A DNA stretch of 64,000 bases, from assembly GCF_004912135.1 (NCBI RefSeq), contig NZ_STGU01000008.1, positions 62,001 to 126,000 of the forward strand. Direction: 5' to 3'. This DNA comes from Rhizobium rosettiformans W3 (GTDB lineage: Bacteria > Pseudomonadota > Alphaproteobacteria > Rhizobiales > Rhizobiaceae). The notes below the pieces were generated by a model, which saw only the letters and a program-made list of their open reading frames with translations, did no database searches and was not told the origin of the DNA. Positions 8,225-17,557 of the stretch are shown here, one piece after another. Position 1 is the first letter of the stretch. Each line of letters starts with the position of its first letter. A program made the position numbers and the translations under genes.

Positions 8225-9223
8225 ATGACAATGCAGAAGCTTTTGAAAAACCGGGAAATGCTGCTGGGTCTGATCATCATCGGCATGATCCTAGGCTTCA
8301 CCACACGCGCGCCCAATTTCGCCAACCCGGACAATCTGGTCACGATCTTCAACGACACCTCGATCCTGATCATCCTGGCGCTTGGCCAGATGGTCGTGAT
8401 CCTGACCAAGTCGATCGATCTCTCGGTTGCCGCCAATCTCGCCTTTACCGGCATGGCGGTCGCGATGCTCGACAGCGCCTATCCCGGCCTGCCGCTGGCA
8501 CTCCTCGTTCTCATCTCGATCGGCATTGGGGCCGCCCTTGGCGCAATCAACGGCTTCCTCGTCTGGGCTCTGCAGATCCCGCCGATCGTCGTCACCCTCG
8601 GCACGCTGACCATCTATCGCGGCATGAGCTTCGTGCTCTCGGGCGGCGCCTGGGTCAATGCACACCAGATGCAGCCGGACTTCCTCGGTGTGCCGCGCTT
8701 GCCGGTACTGGGGCTGCCGATCCTCTCCTGGGTCGCGATCGCGGTCATCCTGCTCATCGGCTTCATTCTTACCCGCACCGCCTTCGGTCGCTCGACCTAT
8801 GCCGCCGGCGGCAACCCGGTTGCGGCCATCTATGCCGGCATTGATGTCGGTCGCGCCCGTTTCCTAGCCTTCGTGCTCTCGGGCGCGCTTGCCGGCCTCT
8901 CCGGTTACCTCTGGGTCTCGCGTTATGCGGTCGCCTATGTCGATATCGCCGCCGGCTTCGAACTCGACAGTGTGGCGGCCTGCGTCATCGGCGGCATCTC
9001 GATTGCGGGCGGCATCGGCACCGTGATCGGCACGGTCCTTGGCGCCCTCTTCCTCGGGGTCATTAAGAATGCGCTCCCCGTCATCGGCATTTCGCCCTTC
9101 GCCCAGATGGCGATCTCGGGCATCGTCATCGTGCTCGCAGTTGTCTTCAACGCCCGCGCCGAGGCCAAGAAGGGCCGCATCATCTTGCGCGACCGCGCAG
9201 CCGGAAAGGAGGTGACCGCATGA
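8225..9223 (+). CDS. rhaP: Rhamnose ABC transporter permease 1
   Basis: The 332-residue protein has about eight to ten hydrophobic segments and the BPD_transp_2 pattern of RbsC-type permeases (ALGQMVVILTKSIDLSV; AGGNPVAAIYAGIDVGR; YVDIAAGFELDSVAACVIGG). It forms the inner-membrane channel with RhaQ. It begins three bases after rhaT. The second ATG at 8231 has better spacing to GAGGA (6 bases) than the first ATG, so the true start may be two codons further in. Its end overlaps the start of rhaQ by four bases (ATGA). Confidence 0.92.
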   Translation: MTMQKLLKNREMLLGLIIIGMILGFTTRAPNFANPDNLVTIFNDTSILIILALGQMVVILTKSIDLSVAANLAFTGMAVAMLDSAYPGLPLALLVLISIGIGAALGAINGFLVWALQIPPIVVTLGTLTIYRGMSFVLSGGAWVNAHQMQPDFLGVPRLPVLGLPILSWVAIAVILLIGFILTRTAFGRSTYAAGGNPVAAIYAGIDVGRARFLAFVLSGALAGLSGYLWVSRYAVAYVDIAAGFELDSVAACVIGGISIAGGIGTVIGTVLGALFLGVIKNALPVIGISPFAQMAISGIVIVLAVVFNARAEAKKGRIILRDRAAGKEVTA

Positions 9224-10230
9224 GCACTGCGACCGAACAGACGAAACGCGTCATCCCTGACCGGCTCGAAACGCCTTTCCGCCGACTGCTGGGCAGCTGG
9301 GAAGTCCTCCTCTTCTGCGTGGCGGTCGCGATCTTCATCGCCAATTCACTGGCCTCGCCCTACTTCCTGAACGCCTGGAACCTGTCGGACGCCACCTTCA
9401 ACTTCACCGAAAAGGCGCTGATCGCCTTTGCCATGGCGCTTCTGATCATCGCCGGTGAGATCGATCTCTCGGTTGCCGCGATCATTGCGCTCGCCTCGAC
9501 GGCCATGGGATATGCTGCCCAGTTCGGCGTCGGTGCGCCCGGTCTGGTCGCGATCGGGATCACCACCGGCCTTGCCTGCGGCGCCTTCAACGGCCTGCTG
9601 GTTGCCGGCCTGAAGTTGCCCTCGATCGTCGTGACGATCGGCACGATGAGCCTTTTCCGTGGTATCTCCTATCTGGTTCTCGGCGATCAGGCCTTCGGCA
9701 AATATCCGCCGGAATTCGCCTTCTTCGGCCAGGGCTATGTCTTCTGGGTCATCTCCTTCGAATTCGTCCTGTTCCTGCTGATGGCCGTCATCTTCGCCAT
9801 CCTCCTGCACCGGACAAATTTCGGCCGCCATGTCTATGTCATCGGCAACAATCCCCTGGCAGCCCGCTTCTCGGGCATCCCGGTCGAACGGGTGAAGTTC
9901 ATCCTTTTCCTGCTGACCGGCCTGATGAGCGGGATCGCTGCCGTCTGCCTCACCTCCCGGCTCGGCTCGACCCGTCCTTCCATTGCCCAGGGCTGGGAGC
10001 TTGAAGTCGTCACCATGGTCGTGCTCGGCGGCGTCTCCATCCTCGGCGGTTCGGGCACCATCGTCGGCGTCGTCATCGCCGCCTTCGTCATGGGCCTCGT
10101 CACCTTCGGTCTTGGCCTTCTCAACGTGCCGGGCATCGTCATGTCGATCTTCATCGGCCTGCTCTTGATCATCACCATTGCCCTGCCAATCATCGCCCGC
10201 CGGATCAAGCATGCGAGGAACGCGCAATGA
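9220..10230 (+). CDS. rhaQ: Rhamnose ABC transporter permease 2
   Basis: The 336-residue protein is the second RbsC-type permease ([52 protein letters not shown]), with a longer cytoplasmic N-terminus (about 30 residues) than RhaP. It pairs with RhaP to form a heterodimeric pore. It overlaps both neighbours by ATGA, so translation is probably coupled along rhaP-rhaQ-rhaU. Confidence 0.92.
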   Translation: MSTATEQTKRVIPDRLETPFRRLLGSWEVLLFCVAVAIFIANSLASPYFLNAWNLSDATFNFTEKALIAFAMALLIIAGEIDLSVAAIIALASTAMGYAAQFGVGAPGLVAIGITTGLACGAFNGLLVAGLKLPSIVVTIGTMSLFRGISYLVLGDQAFGKYPPEFAFFGQGYVFWVISFEFVLFLLMAVIFAILLHRTNFGRHVYVIGNNPLAARFSGIPVERVKFILFLLTGLMSGIAAVCLTSRLGSTRPSIAQGWELEVVTMVVLGGVSILGGSGTIVGVVIAAFVMGLVTFGLGLLNVPGIVMSIFIGLLLIITIALPIIARRIKHARNAQ

Positions 10231-10550
10231 GCGAGACCGAACGCCACGTTTTCAAGATGAAGCTCAATCCCGGCATGGAGGCCGAATACAGGAAGCGCCA
10301 TGACGAGATATGGCCTGATCTCGTCGACCTCCTGCACGAGGCCGGCATTAGCGACTACACGATCCATCTCGATACGGAGACGAACCTGCTGATCGGCGTT
10401 TTGACCCGCACGAAGACGCACAAGATGGCTGACCTGCCTAACCATCCAGTGATGGAACGCTGGTGGGCGCATATGGCGGATATCATGGTCACCAACCCCG
10501 ACAATTCACCTTGGGCCGTCGATCTGAAACCCGTCTTCTACATGCCATGA
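10227..10550 (+). CDS. rhaU: L-rhamnose mutarotase
   Basis: The 107-residue protein matches the RhaM/RhaU mutarotase family, which interconverts alpha and beta anomers of L-rhamnose. Visible family features are [20 protein letters not shown] near the N-terminus, with the His of KRHDEIW as the likely acid/base, and [15 protein letters not shown] near the C-terminus. The length is typical (about 104-107). It overlaps rhaQ and rhaK by four bases each. Confidence 0.93.
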   Translation: MSETERHVFKMKLNPGMEAEYRKRHDEIWPDLVDLLHEAGISDYTIHLDTETNLLIGVLTRTKTHKMADLPNHPVMERWWAHMADIMVTNPDNSPWAVDLKPVFYMP

Positions 10551-11938
10551 GCCAGTCCTTCGAACGCATCGCCGTCATCGATATCGGCAAGACCAATGCC
10601 AAGTTGGTTCTGGTCGATGCCGCGACCGGAGCGGAGCTTGCCGTCCGCAAGACTGCAAACACGGTCCTGCCGGGGCCGCCCTACCCGCATTTTGATGTTG
10701 AGGCCCTTTGGCACTTCATCCTGCAGACGCTAAAGGATTTTGCCGCCAATCCGGGGTTCGAGGCGCTTTCGATCACCACCCACGGCGCCTCCGCGGCCCT
10801 TCTCGACACAAACGGCAACCTTGCGCTGCCGGTCCTCGACTACGAACATCTCTATCCCGATGCCATCACGACCGCCTATCGAGCGTTGAGGCCGGATTTC
10901 TCCGAAACCTTCTCGCCACCGCTGACCGGTGGACTGAATGTCGGCGCGCAGCTGCACTACCAGAAGACGGCCTTTCCTGACGCGTTCGCGAAGGTGGAGA
11001 CGATCCTCACTTATCCGCAATACTGGGCCTACCGGCTAACCGGAATTGCCGCCAACGAGCGCACCTCTCTCGGCTGTCACACCGATCTCTGGCGTCCGTT
11101 TGAGGGAGAATATTCCGATCTGGTTGACCGGCTGGAAATTCGCGACAAGATGGCGCCGCTGCGCTCCGCCTTCGAGGCCCTCGGCCCGATCCGACCTGAG
11201 ATCGCAAAAGACTTGGGGCTCGCCGAACCGGTGCCCGTCTTTTGCGGCATCCACGATTCCAACGCCTCGCTGCTGCCGCATCTCGTCGGTTTCGGCAGCC
11301 CCTGCACGGTCGTTTCGACAGGCACATGGGTGATCAGCTTCGGCGTCGGTGCAAGGCCGGAGAAGCTCGATCCCGCCCGCGACACCTTGGTCAACGTGGA
11401 CGCCAATGGCGCAGCCGTTCCCTCCGCCCGTTTCATGGGGGGCCGTGAATGGGATCTTCTGACGCGTGATCTCGAGGTGACATCACCTGAGGAAGAGCGC
11501 AAAGCAGCGGCTGAGGTGATCATGGCAGGCGCCATGATCCTGCCGAGCGTCGTGAGTGGCACGGGACCGTTCCCGGACGCACAGTTCCGATGGCAGAATG
11601 AGCCACAAAAACCTGCAGAGCGAAAAGCCGCGGCAAGCCTTTATACTGCCTTGATGACGCAGACCTGTCTCGATCTCATTGGCGCGGAAGGTCCCGTTGT
11701 CGTCGAGGGTCCCTTTGCGCTCAACCAGCTCTACCTCGAGGCTCTGCACACCCTTTCGACAAGGGACGTATACGCATCGGAAGCAACGACAGGCACCGCC
11801 ATCGGTGCGGCGCTGCTGACCGGGATCAGTCTCGAAGTCCCGATGACTCGGACCGATGGGGAAATTGAAGGCCTGGCAGCCTATGCCGAGCAATGGCGGA
11901 AAAGCGCGGAAAAGGGATCGGCCTCGCGCAAAGGCTAG
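10547..11938 (+). CDS. rhaK: L-rhamnulose kinase (FGGY family)
   Basis: The 463-residue protein has the FGGY/actin-like ATPase start [16 protein letters not shown] and a central [10 protein letters not shown] phosphate-binding segment. It phosphorylates rhamnulose to rhamnulose-1-phosphate, the substrate of RhaD. In R. leguminosarum the kinase is also reported to be needed for ABC-dependent rhamnose uptake. The start is ATG 10547 overlapping the rhaU stop; the longer in-frame extension lies entirely within rhaU. It is the last gene of the rightward rhamnose operon. Confidence 0.92.
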   Translation: MSQSFERIAVIDIGKTNAKLVLVDAATGAELAVRKTANTVLPGPPYPHFDVEALWHFILQTLKDFAANPGFEALSITTHGASAALLDTNGNLALPVLDYEHLYPDAITTAYRALRPDFSETFSPPLTGGLNVGAQLHYQKTAFPDAFAKVETILTYPQYWAYRLTGIAANERTSLGCHTDLWRPFEGEYSDLVDRLEIRDKMAPLRSAFEALGPIRPEIAKDLGLAEPVPVFCGIHDSNASLLPHLVGFGSPCTVVSTGTWVISFGVGARPEKLDPARDTLVNVDANGAAVPSARFMGGREWDLLTRDLEVTSPEEERKAAAEVIMAGAMILPSVVSGTGPFPDAQFRWQNEPQKPAERKAAASLYTALMTQTCLDLIGAEGPVVVEGPFALNQLYLEALHTLSTRDVYASEATTGTAIGAALLTGISLEVPMTRTDGEIEGLAAYAEQWRKSAEKGSASRKG

Positions 11939-11977
11939 AAGCCAAAGTCTCGGCCGCCGTCAGGCGAGGAAATCTGT

Positions 11978-12112
11978 TCAGAGAGCCACAACCAGAAACG
12001 CGAGAAAACCGATCGAGAGCGTGGCCGCCGCCATTGCGATCCGCTGCCTGCACATCTCCGCCGAACGCCAGCACCGGGGCTCTCCGAAAATCTTGGCAAT
12101 CGCATGTGACAT
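11978..12112 (-). CDS. Small single-pass membrane peptide, 44 residues, unknown function
   Basis: This short frame encodes a basic, Cys-containing N-terminal half (MSHAIAKIFGEPRCWRSAEM) and a hydrophobic C-terminal helix (MAAATLSIGFLAFLVVAL). It ends directly in TGA. An AGGAG sits 7 bases upstream of the ATG, which is the main reason to believe it. It lies in the space downstream of rhaK on the opposite strand. No family is recognised. It could also be a fortuitous frame. Confidence 0.5.
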   Translation of the reverse strand: MSHAIAKIFGEPRCWRSAEMCRQRIAMAAATLSIGFLAFLVVAL

Positions 12113-12296
12113 GGCAGTCTCCTACGAAACGGGACCAGTCATTGGTCCGGCTGACAATGACACATTTTCGTCATAATCAGCCGGCCGTCAATAATCACGA
12201 CTAGATTGGTATTCTAAAGATAGCCGCGATCGAAAAATGCCTCACTCCGGAGTGACAGGTCCCCGCACGTGTGATCCATCGGCGATTTGCTCCCCT

Positions 12297-13601
12297 TTAC
12301 TCCTCTCTGAATGCCCGCATGATTTGGTCTGTGAATGGTTTTGCAAGGAATGAGATGACAGTTCGTTCTTCGGTTTCGATATAGACTTCGACGGGCATGC
12401 CGGGGGTGAGTTTGGCGGCGAGGTCGCCGAGGTCTTGCGGGGTGAACTCGACGCTGGTTTTGTAGAAGGGCAGATTGGTTGCCTTGTCGATCACGGTTGC
12501 GGCAGGGATGACGTCGACGGCGCCGACGATTTCGGGCGTGGTCTGGCGGTTGAAGGCGGTGAAGCGCATGCGGGCGGTCTGGCCGACGGTGATGCGGTCG
12601 ATGTCTGTGGGCGCGACCTTCACATGCACGGTGAGTTCGCTGTCTGCAGGCACGATCGCCATGATCACCTGGCCGGGTGCGACGACGCCGCCGACGGTAT
12701 GGGCCTGAAGGTCGTAGATCGTTCCGCTTTCGGGTGCTTTCACGATGGTCCGCTCGAGCCGGTGGGTGAGCTGCAGCGCCCGCTGTTCCAGCTCCGTCAG
12801 CCGCGCCTCGACCGAGACGATCTCCTTTTGCAGCTCCGTACGGCTCGTCTGGTCGACCGACATCAGGCGCACATTGAGCTCGCTGATCTGGCCTTCGGCC
12901 TCTGCGACACGGGCGAGCAGATCGCCGATCGTGCCTTCGATGCGCACCATCTGACGGCGCAGGCCCCGCAGTTCGGCCGCCTTGGCAAGCCCCTTCTGCA
13001 CCAGCCCCTCCTGCATGGCCAGTTCCTCGGCAAGCAGCTCGTTCTCCGCAAGGTTCGCCTTTTCCTGTTCGCGCAGGCCGTCGATCTGGTTGCGCAGCTG
13101 CGAGATCTGCATCTCGATCTGCTGCTTCTGGTTCGCCCGCATGAAGCGGTTCTCGTCGAAGAGCTTGGCTTCCTCGCGCATCACCTCGGGAGCAAGCGCC
13201 AGCCCCTCGAAGGACAGCACGTCGAGACCATCGCGTTCGGCCACCAGCCGGGCCATCATCGCCTTCAACTGCCCGACCTGCGATTGCACGATGCCGAGTT
13301 CGATCCCGACCTGGGTGTCATCGAGGCGCAGCACCACATCGCCCTTCTGGACGACCGAGCCGACCTTGACCGGGATGTCGACGATGGTGCCGCCATCGAC
13401 ATGCTGGACCTGCTTGGTCTCTCCGGTCACCACCAGCTCGCCCTGCGAGATCACGGCGCCGGCAAGCTTGGCCTGGGCCGCCCACCCGCCGATCCCCGCC
13501 GCCAGCAGCAGAGCAAGCCCCGTCGCGGCAAACATGCGGGTCTTCAGCCCCTTGCCGGAAAGCGAGACCTTCGTATCGGTGTTGTCGGATCGCTGTGTCA
13601 T
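12297..13601 (-). CDS. HlyD-type membrane-fusion (adaptor) protein of a type I secretion system
   Basis: The 434-residue protein has one N-terminal membrane helix (about 26-45), a lipoyl-like barrel segment (GGTIVDIPVKVGSVVQKGDVVLRL), and a long alpha-helical hairpin (about 105-275, rich in Leu, Gln and Glu). It closes with a beta-barrel region (GTIYDLQAHTVGGVVAPGQVI), matching the HlyD/PrtE family. It would bridge the ABC exporter to an outer-membrane TolC-like channel, which is not encoded in this window. It is the last of four genes on this strand (peroxidase, ABC exporter, RTX protein, HlyD). Confidence 0.9.
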   Translation of the reverse strand: MTQRSDNTDTKVSLSGKGLKTRMFAATGLALLLAAGIGGWAAQAKLAGAVISQGELVVTGETKQVQHVDGGTIVDIPVKVGSVVQKGDVVLRLDDTQVGIELGIVQSQVGQLKAMMARLVAERDGLDVLSFEGLALAPEVMREEAKLFDENRFMRANQKQQIEMQISQLRNQIDGLREQEKANLAENELLAEELAMQEGLVQKGLAKAAELRGLRRQMVRIEGTIGDLLARVAEAEGQISELNVRLMSVDQTSRTELQKEIVSVEARLTELEQRALQLTHRLERTIVKAPESGTIYDLQAHTVGGVVAPGQVIMAIVPADSELTVHVKVAPTDIDRITVGQTARMRFTAFNRQTTPEIVGAVDVIPAATVIDKATNLPFYKTSVEFTPQDLGDLAAKLTPGMPVEVYIETEERTVISFLAKPFTDQIMRAFREE

Positions 13602-13642
13602 GTCATGTCCCCCTTACGCAAGTTACAGAGTGAGCCTTTGAA

Positions 13643-15766
13643 CTAGGCAACGAGCCCTTCGGTCTGGCCGGGCAGGTGGAAGGTCGTCAGGATCAGATCG
13701 TCCTCATCGAGAGCATGCGCGCTGACGATGATGATCTCATAGTCCTGATCACCGTCGATATCGGTCACCAGCTGCAGCACCTGATGTCCGGCATCGTCGT
13801 CGTCGATCATCTTCTTGTAGAGTTTGACGAGCGTCTTGTGGTCGTGCTGGTCGAGGTCGAGCGTGGTGTCGCCATCGTCGAAGTAGAGCCGGCCGAGTTC
13901 CTGCTCGAGCTTCGACAGATCGACCTTGTCGCCGACATTAAAGTCACGGATCTGGTCGAAGCCGGCGCCGTGATTGCTGATCGAGGCGACCGAGCCGAAG
14001 ACGAAGGTGTCATGGCCGCCCTGGCCATAGAAAATGTTGACGGCCGAACTGGCGGTGATCGTGTCGTCTCCCCAACCGCCCACGGCATGTTCGATCGAGC
14101 TCAGCGTGTCACAGCCGATCTCCTCGCCCTCGGCCGTCCCGGCGGCAAGATCGATGTCCACGGCCATCGTCGCGGTCGATGCATCATAGGTATCTTCGCC
14201 GTCCCCGCCATGGACGACATCGTCGCCATCGCTGACGCCCGCATCGCTTGTGCCCGCATCGCCCGCGCCCAGATCACTCGCGCCGGCCGCACCGACTTCG
14301 GCCAGTCCGCGCCTGTGCAGAACCGGCTGGAGCCCGGCGACATAGACGTCGTCGCCGTCACTTCCGACCATTACATCATCACCCGCGCCGCCGGCGAGCG
14401 TATCATGGCCGGCACCGCCATCCAGCACGTCATTGCCGGCATCGCCCGAGAGCACGTCATGGCCGGCTTCGCCGAACAACCGGTCATCGCCAGCGCCGCC
14501 GGAGAGCACGTCATTGCCCTCGCCGCCCAGCAGGCTGTCGCGCCCGGCCTCGCCGAACAGCAGGTCGTCGCCGGCCTCGCCGAACAGCACGTCATCGCCG
14601 TCGCCGCCGAAGATCCGGTCGTGGCCGGCACCGCCATGAATGACATCGTGGCCTTCGCCGCCGATCAGGAGGTCATCGCCCGAACCGCCGAGGATCAGGT
14701 CGTCCCCTTCGCGTCCATAGACCGTGTCGTCGCCGGCCCCCGCATCGATCAGGTCCTTGCCCGGCGTGCCGAGAAGCACATCGTCCCCCTCGGTCCCGAT
14801 GATCTCCTTGTCGGGGTGGGCCTTGAGATCGAGGAAGGCCTGGCCCTGGATCGAGGCCTTGCCGTCGCTGATGGTGAAGGTCAGGGTCACCAGACCCTGG
14901 CTGTCGCGTTCGGGAACATAGATCCAGGCATCGCTGCCATAGGCGCGGATCTGGCCCGAGGTTGCCTGGATGGCGGAGATCGACAGGCGATCACCGTCGG
15001 GATCGATGGCCGCACGGGCAAAGTCGGCCCACATCAGGAGCATCGACAGATTGACGAGACCCGCACCGAGATAGACCGGGCCGCGCGACAGCGGCGCACG
15101 ATTGGCCGGAGGCGGGTTGCCGCCCGGCGTGCCACCCCCGGGCTGCTGGCTGCCGCCACCGGCGGAGCCCTCTCCACCGCCCTCGCCCGCACTGCCGGCG
15201 CCACCACCACCGCCCTTGCCGGAAGACATCCCGGCCTCCACACCCGGCAGGGCAAAGCCGCCGAACTTGGGCTTGGCGACGCTCGGGATGGCAAAGCGGA
15301 AACCGTTGGCGGCCACATCGATGGACACGCCCTGGAAGGGCCGGTCCGCATAGCTGCCCTCCATCAGGTAGTCCTGGGCGTTGAAGCGGATCGAGGAATA
15401 GTGCCGGCGGGCCGGCTGGATCTGCTCCACGGTCTCTTCGTAACGCCGCTGGATCTCCTGCCAGAACGCTGCGATATCGATCCCGCTTTCGGGCAGGTCT
15501 TCATCGGCCGGAGCAAGCCCGTCCTCGAGCGGGCGGACCGGCCGGTCTTCCGGCTCTACGGCATTGGGGGCCGGATTGACGATATCGCGCAGCCGCCCGA
15601 GATAGGCGCCGAGCCCCATCGCCAGCACGGCGAAGATGCCGGGTGACAACAGCGTTCTCTCCGCCTCGTCGCTGAGGGCGAACTTGCGCGCCGGCGCCTT
15701 GGCCAGAACGGCATCGCCATGACCCAGCTTGAGTGTCTCGTCCTGATCGGGGGCAAAGGTGCTCAT
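13643..15766 (-). CDS. RTX calcium-binding repeat protein with a cadherin-like segment
   Basis: The product is 707 residues from ATG 15766. The N-terminal third contains a possible membrane helix (LLSPGIFAVLAMGLGAYLG, about residues 40-58), an acidic region, and a Gly/Ser/Pro-rich linker. A segment with the cadherin-like DPDGDRLSISA motif precedes about ten or more nonapeptide repeats of the GGxGxDxLx type (roughly residues 325-500). A divergent repeat-like C-terminus rich in Asp follows. RTX repeats bind calcium and are a hallmark of type I secretion substrates. It lies between the exporter and adaptor genes and starts 5 bases after the exporter stop. The function (adhesin, matrix protein, or a secretion accessory kept in the membrane) cannot be told. 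Confidence 0.8.
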   Translation of the reverse strand: MSTFAPDQDETLKLGHGDAVLAKAPARKFALSDEAERTLLSPGIFAVLAMGLGAYLGRLRDIVNPAPNAVEPEDRPVRPLEDGLAPADEDLPESGIDIAAFWQEIQRRYEETVEQIQPARRHYSSIRFNAQDYLMEGSYADRPFQGVSIDVAANGFRFAIPSVAKPKFGGFALPGVEAGMSSGKGGGGGAGSAGEGGGEGSAGGGSQQPGGGTPGGNPPPANRAPLSRGPVYLGAGLVNLSMLLMWADFARAAIDPDGDRLSISAIQATSGQIRAYGSDAWIYVPERDSQGLVTLTFTISDGKASIQGQAFLDLKAHPDKEIIGTEGDDVLLGTPGKDLIDAGAGDDTVYGREGDDLILGGSGDDLLIGGEGHDVIHGGAGHDRIFGGDGDDVLFGEAGDDLLFGEAGRDSLLGGEGNDVLSGGAGDDRLFGEAGHDVLSGDAGNDVLDGGAGHDTLAGGAGDDVMVGSDGDDVYVAGLQPVLHRRGLAEVGAAGASDLGAGDAGTSDAGVSDGDDVVHGGDGEDTYDASTATMAVDIDLAAGTAEGEEIGCDTLSSIEHAVGGWGDDTITASSAVNIFYGQGGHDTFVFGSVASISNHGAGFDQIRDFNVGDKVDLSKLEQELGRLYFDDGDTTLDLDQHDHKTLVKLYKKMIDDDDAGHQVLQLVTDIDGDQDYEIIIVSAHALDEDDLILTTFHLPGQTEGLVA

Positions 15767-15771
15767 GGCTC

Positions 15772-17493
15772 TCACTCCGCAGCAATCGGCATGACGCGGG
15801 TCGGCCGCAGGGGTTTCTTCTCGGACGTATTGGCCGGCACCTTGATGATGTCTTCCTTCGGACCGAAGGAGACGAGCTTGCCGCCCTGGACGACGCCGAC
15901 CATGTCGACCGCCTGGAGCACGCTCGGACGATGGGCCACGATGACGACGATGCCGCCGCGTTCGCGCACCTTGACGATCGCCTTCATCAGCGCCTCTTCG
16001 CCCTCGGCATCGAGGTTCGAATTGGGCTCGTCGAGCACCACCAGGAAGGGATCGCCGTAAAGCGCCCGTGCCAGCGCGATGCGCTGCTTCTGCCCCGCCG
16101 AGAGCGACTGGCCATTCGCGCCGATCTGGGTCTGGTAGCCGTTCGGCAGACGCACGATCAGATCATGGATACCGGCAGCGCGTGCGGCGCGGAAGATCAT
16201 CTTGGCATCGGCATCGGGATCGAAGCGGGCGATGTTGTCGGCCACCGTTCCGTCGAGAAGCGCCACCTCCTGCGGCAGATAGCCGATATGCTCGGTGAAG
16301 AAGCGCGTGGGCCACTGCTTCAGATCCGCCCCGTCGACGCGCACCGAACCGCGCAGCAGCGGCCAGATGCCGAGCAGCGAGCGGGCAAGCGTCGTCTTGC
16401 CGCCGCCCGACGGACCGATCAGCGCCAGCGCCTGGCCGGCCGTCAGCTGGAACGAGACATCGCTCAAGAGAACGGTGCCCGTCGTCGGCGCAACCGTCGT
16501 CATGCCCTCCACGGCCAGACCTTCGCTGGGGGCAGGAAGTTCGAACTGGGTTGCCGGCCGGTCGAGTACGGCCAGCGTGTCCTTGATCCGCGACCACGAG
16601 CGTCTGGCCGAGATCACGCCCTTCCACTGGGCGATCGCCTGGTCGACCGGGGCGAGCGCCCGGCCCGTGACGATCGAGGAGGCGATGATCGCACCCGCCG
16701 ACATCTCGCCCTTTATGGTGAGATAGGCACCGAGCCCCAGCGTCGCCGACTGCAGCATCATGCGCAGCACCTTCGAGATCCCGGCAAAGGTGCCGGAGAT
16801 GTCGGAGGTCGCCGTCTGGGTATCGAGGTGACGGCGGTTGGCGCTTTCGAAGCGATCGACCGCCCGCTCGGTCATGCCCATGGAATAGAGGATGTCGCCG
16901 TTGCGCACATGGTTGTCCGAGACATTGTTGCGCTGGATGGCAGCCCGCGTCATCTCCTTGGCATGGCGGCGCGACAGAAGCTCCGCCGCGATCGTGAGAC
17001 AGGCGAGGAAGGCAGCACCCCCGAGCGTCAGCATGCCGAGCACCGGATGCAGCATCCAGACGAAGACGAGATAGACGGGGATCCAGGGCAGGTCGAACAG
17101 CGCGACCGGCCCGGCGCCCGACAGGAACGAGCGCACCGTGTCGACATCGCGGCCGCGTTCGGAGGCTTCCGCCGAGGAATAGCCGAAGCGCGGCATATCG
17201 ATCACCACCCGATGCACGAGCGGGGCAATCTGCCGGTCGACATTCGAGCCGAAGCGCACCAGCATCTGGGACCGGAGGATGTCGAACAGGCCCTGGAACA
17301 GGTAGAGCCCGACGGCGATCACCGACAGCCAGACCAGGGTCGGAATGCTGCCGCTGGTCAGCGCCCGGTCATAGATCTGCAACATGTAGAAGGCGCCGGT
17401 CAGCGCCAGGATGTTGATGATGCCCGACAGGCCGAAGACGAAGCCCGTCACCAGGCCGATGCCGGACAATTTGTAGTTTGACTGCTTGCTCAT
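15772..17493 (-). CDS. Type I secretion ABC exporter (PrtD/HasD type)
   Basis: The 573-residue protein has an N-terminal exporter membrane domain (about 1-300, several helices) and a C-terminal ATPase with Walker A GPSGGGKTTL, signature LSAGQKQRIALARALYGDP and Walker B FLVVLDEPNSNLD. It lacks an N-terminal peptidase C39-like domain, so it belongs to the PrtD/HasD subtype used for RTX proteins. Probable substrates are the giant peroxidase encoded upstream and the RTX protein encoded downstream. ATG 17493 follows GGGGGA by about 4 bases; it starts 64 bases after the peroxidase stop. Confidence 0.9.
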   Translation of the reverse strand: MSKQSNYKLSGIGLVTGFVFGLSGIINILALTGAFYMLQIYDRALTSGSIPTLVWLSVIAVGLYLFQGLFDILRSQMLVRFGSNVDRQIAPLVHRVVIDMPRFGYSSAEASERGRDVDTVRSFLSGAGPVALFDLPWIPVYLVFVWMLHPVLGMLTLGGAAFLACLTIAAELLSRRHAKEMTRAAIQRNNVSDNHVRNGDILYSMGMTERAVDRFESANRRHLDTQTATSDISGTFAGISKVLRMMLQSATLGLGAYLTIKGEMSAGAIIASSIVTGRALAPVDQAIAQWKGVISARRSWSRIKDTLAVLDRPATQFELPAPSEGLAVEGMTTVAPTTGTVLLSDVSFQLTAGQALALIGPSGGGKTTLARSLLGIWPLLRGSVRVDGADLKQWPTRFFTEHIGYLPQEVALLDGTVADNIARFDPDADAKMIFRAARAAGIHDLIVRLPNGYQTQIGANGQSLSAGQKQRIALARALYGDPFLVVLDEPNSNLDAEGEEALMKAIVKVRERGGIVVIVAHRPSVLQAVDMVGVVQGGKLVSFGPKEDIIKVPANTSEKKPLRPTRVMPIAAE

Positions 17494-17557
17494 GGCTTCC
17501 CCCACTCAAAAGTCTGTCTGCCGGCCCCGCCGGGCCGGCAGTTCTGCCATGCAGTCC

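Noticed and set aside
11856-12204. Two overlapping plus-strand frames after rhaK
   Set aside because: They lack good ribosome sites and resemble shadows of rhaK and of the small minus-strand gene.
14370-14760. Regularly spaced short repeats that could be taken for a CRISPR array
   Set aside because: They are degenerate coding repeats of about 27 bases (nine codons) for RTX nonapeptides, without constant repeats and unique spacers.
13676-15646. 656-codon plus-strand frame opposite the RTX gene
   Set aside because: The repeats in the encoded peptide mirror the RTX nonapeptide repeats of the opposite strand; no start signal or family.
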